Origin: Thermoprotei archaeon
GTDB lineage: Archaea > Thermoproteota > Thermoprotei_A > Sulfolobales > WANQ01
Direction: 5' to 3'
Length of the DNA: 13,563 bases
Assembly: GCA_027038805.1 (NCBI GenBank)
Contig: JALWGO010000112.1
Location: 1-13,563 of the forward strand
Shown here piece after piece: positions 13,480 through 13,563 of the stretch. Each line of letters starts with the position of its first letter. Position 1 is the first letter of the stretch. Both the position numbers and the translations under genes were made by a program. The notes below the pieces were generated by a model. That model did no database searches. It worked only from the letters and a program-made list of their open reading frames with translations, and was not told the origin of the DNA.

Positions 13480-13563
13480 ATGAACAAGATAGAGGCTGTA
13501 CCTGAAAGAGTAAGGTTATTTGGTAAATGGGAATTCGTAGGAGTTGAGATAAGGGATCCCAGC
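13480..13563 (+). CDS. rps7: Ribosomal protein S7 (uS7), N-terminal fragment cut by window end
   Basis: Only the first 28 codons are present, MNKIEAVPERVRLFGKWEF and nine further residues. The LFGKWEF segment resembles the N-terminal region of archaeal S7, and S7 is the gene expected after S12 in this cluster. S7 nucleates assembly of the small-subunit head on 16S rRNA. The in-frame region upstream holds no other start back to a stop at 13387-13389, and AGAGGA precedes the ATG. The call rests on a short stretch plus conserved gene order. Confidence 0.85.
   Translation, partial: MNKIEAVPERVRLFGKWEFVGVEIRDPS

Noticed and set aside
1..13563. Mobile element, CRISPR array, defence or toxin-antitoxin system
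   Set aside because: No transposase, integrase, spaced direct repeats or defence motifs were seen. All sizeable frames are housekeeping genes apart from the zinc-ribbon protein.

Overview
This is a gene-dense, AT-rich stretch of a hyperthermophilic crenarchaeal chromosome. Four things point there: an unsplit RNA polymerase subunit B next to split A'/A'' subunits; a proteasome beta subunit of the crenarchaeal 'ATAVG' type, which lacks the catalytic threonine; a very GC-rich tRNA with a short non-canonical intron; and GGTG/GGAGGT-type ribosome binding sites with AT-rich TATA boxes. The gene content fits Desulfurococcales (Staphylothermus- or Ignisphaera-like AT content), but the genus is inferred and not proven.

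Left part (1-4214). The window opens inside a SAM hydroxide adenosyltransferase (DUF62), followed closely by archaeal NMN adenylyltransferase and RNA 3'-phosphate cyclase, apparently as one operon. A small zinc-ribbon protein of unknown specific function faces them on the minus strand, and the two convergent genes share a 4-base TTAA stop overlap. Divergent from it is a two-gene unit: an apparently inactive proteasome beta subunit and endonuclease V, overlapping by 4 bases.

Middle (4239-4526). A minus-strand tRNA-Lys(UUU) carries a 16-nt intron in its variable loop and an encoded CCA. It is separated by 195 bp of divergent promoter sequence from the polymerase operon. That spacer holds several inverted repeats, including a compact three-helix arrangement just upstream of rpoH.

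Right part (4527-13563). This is the classic archaeal transcription/translation operon: rpoH, rpoB, rpoA1, rpoA2, L30e, nusA, S12, S7 (cut by the window end). From rpoH to nusA the genes are nearly contiguous, with gaps of 18 bp or less and one 1-base overlap. TATA-like boxes lie in the nusA-S12 and S12-S7 gaps, suggesting internal promoters for the ribosomal genes.

The most notable anomaly is nusA. Its full-length two-KH-domain frame is intact and has a good ribosome binding site, but no ATG/GTG/TTG sits where the protein should start. The expected start position holds TCG, one transition from TTG. Apart from this, the inactive beta subunit, the variable-loop tRNA intron and the uncharacterised zinc-ribbon protein, the window is core housekeeping sequence. 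I see no mobile element, CRISPR array or defence system.
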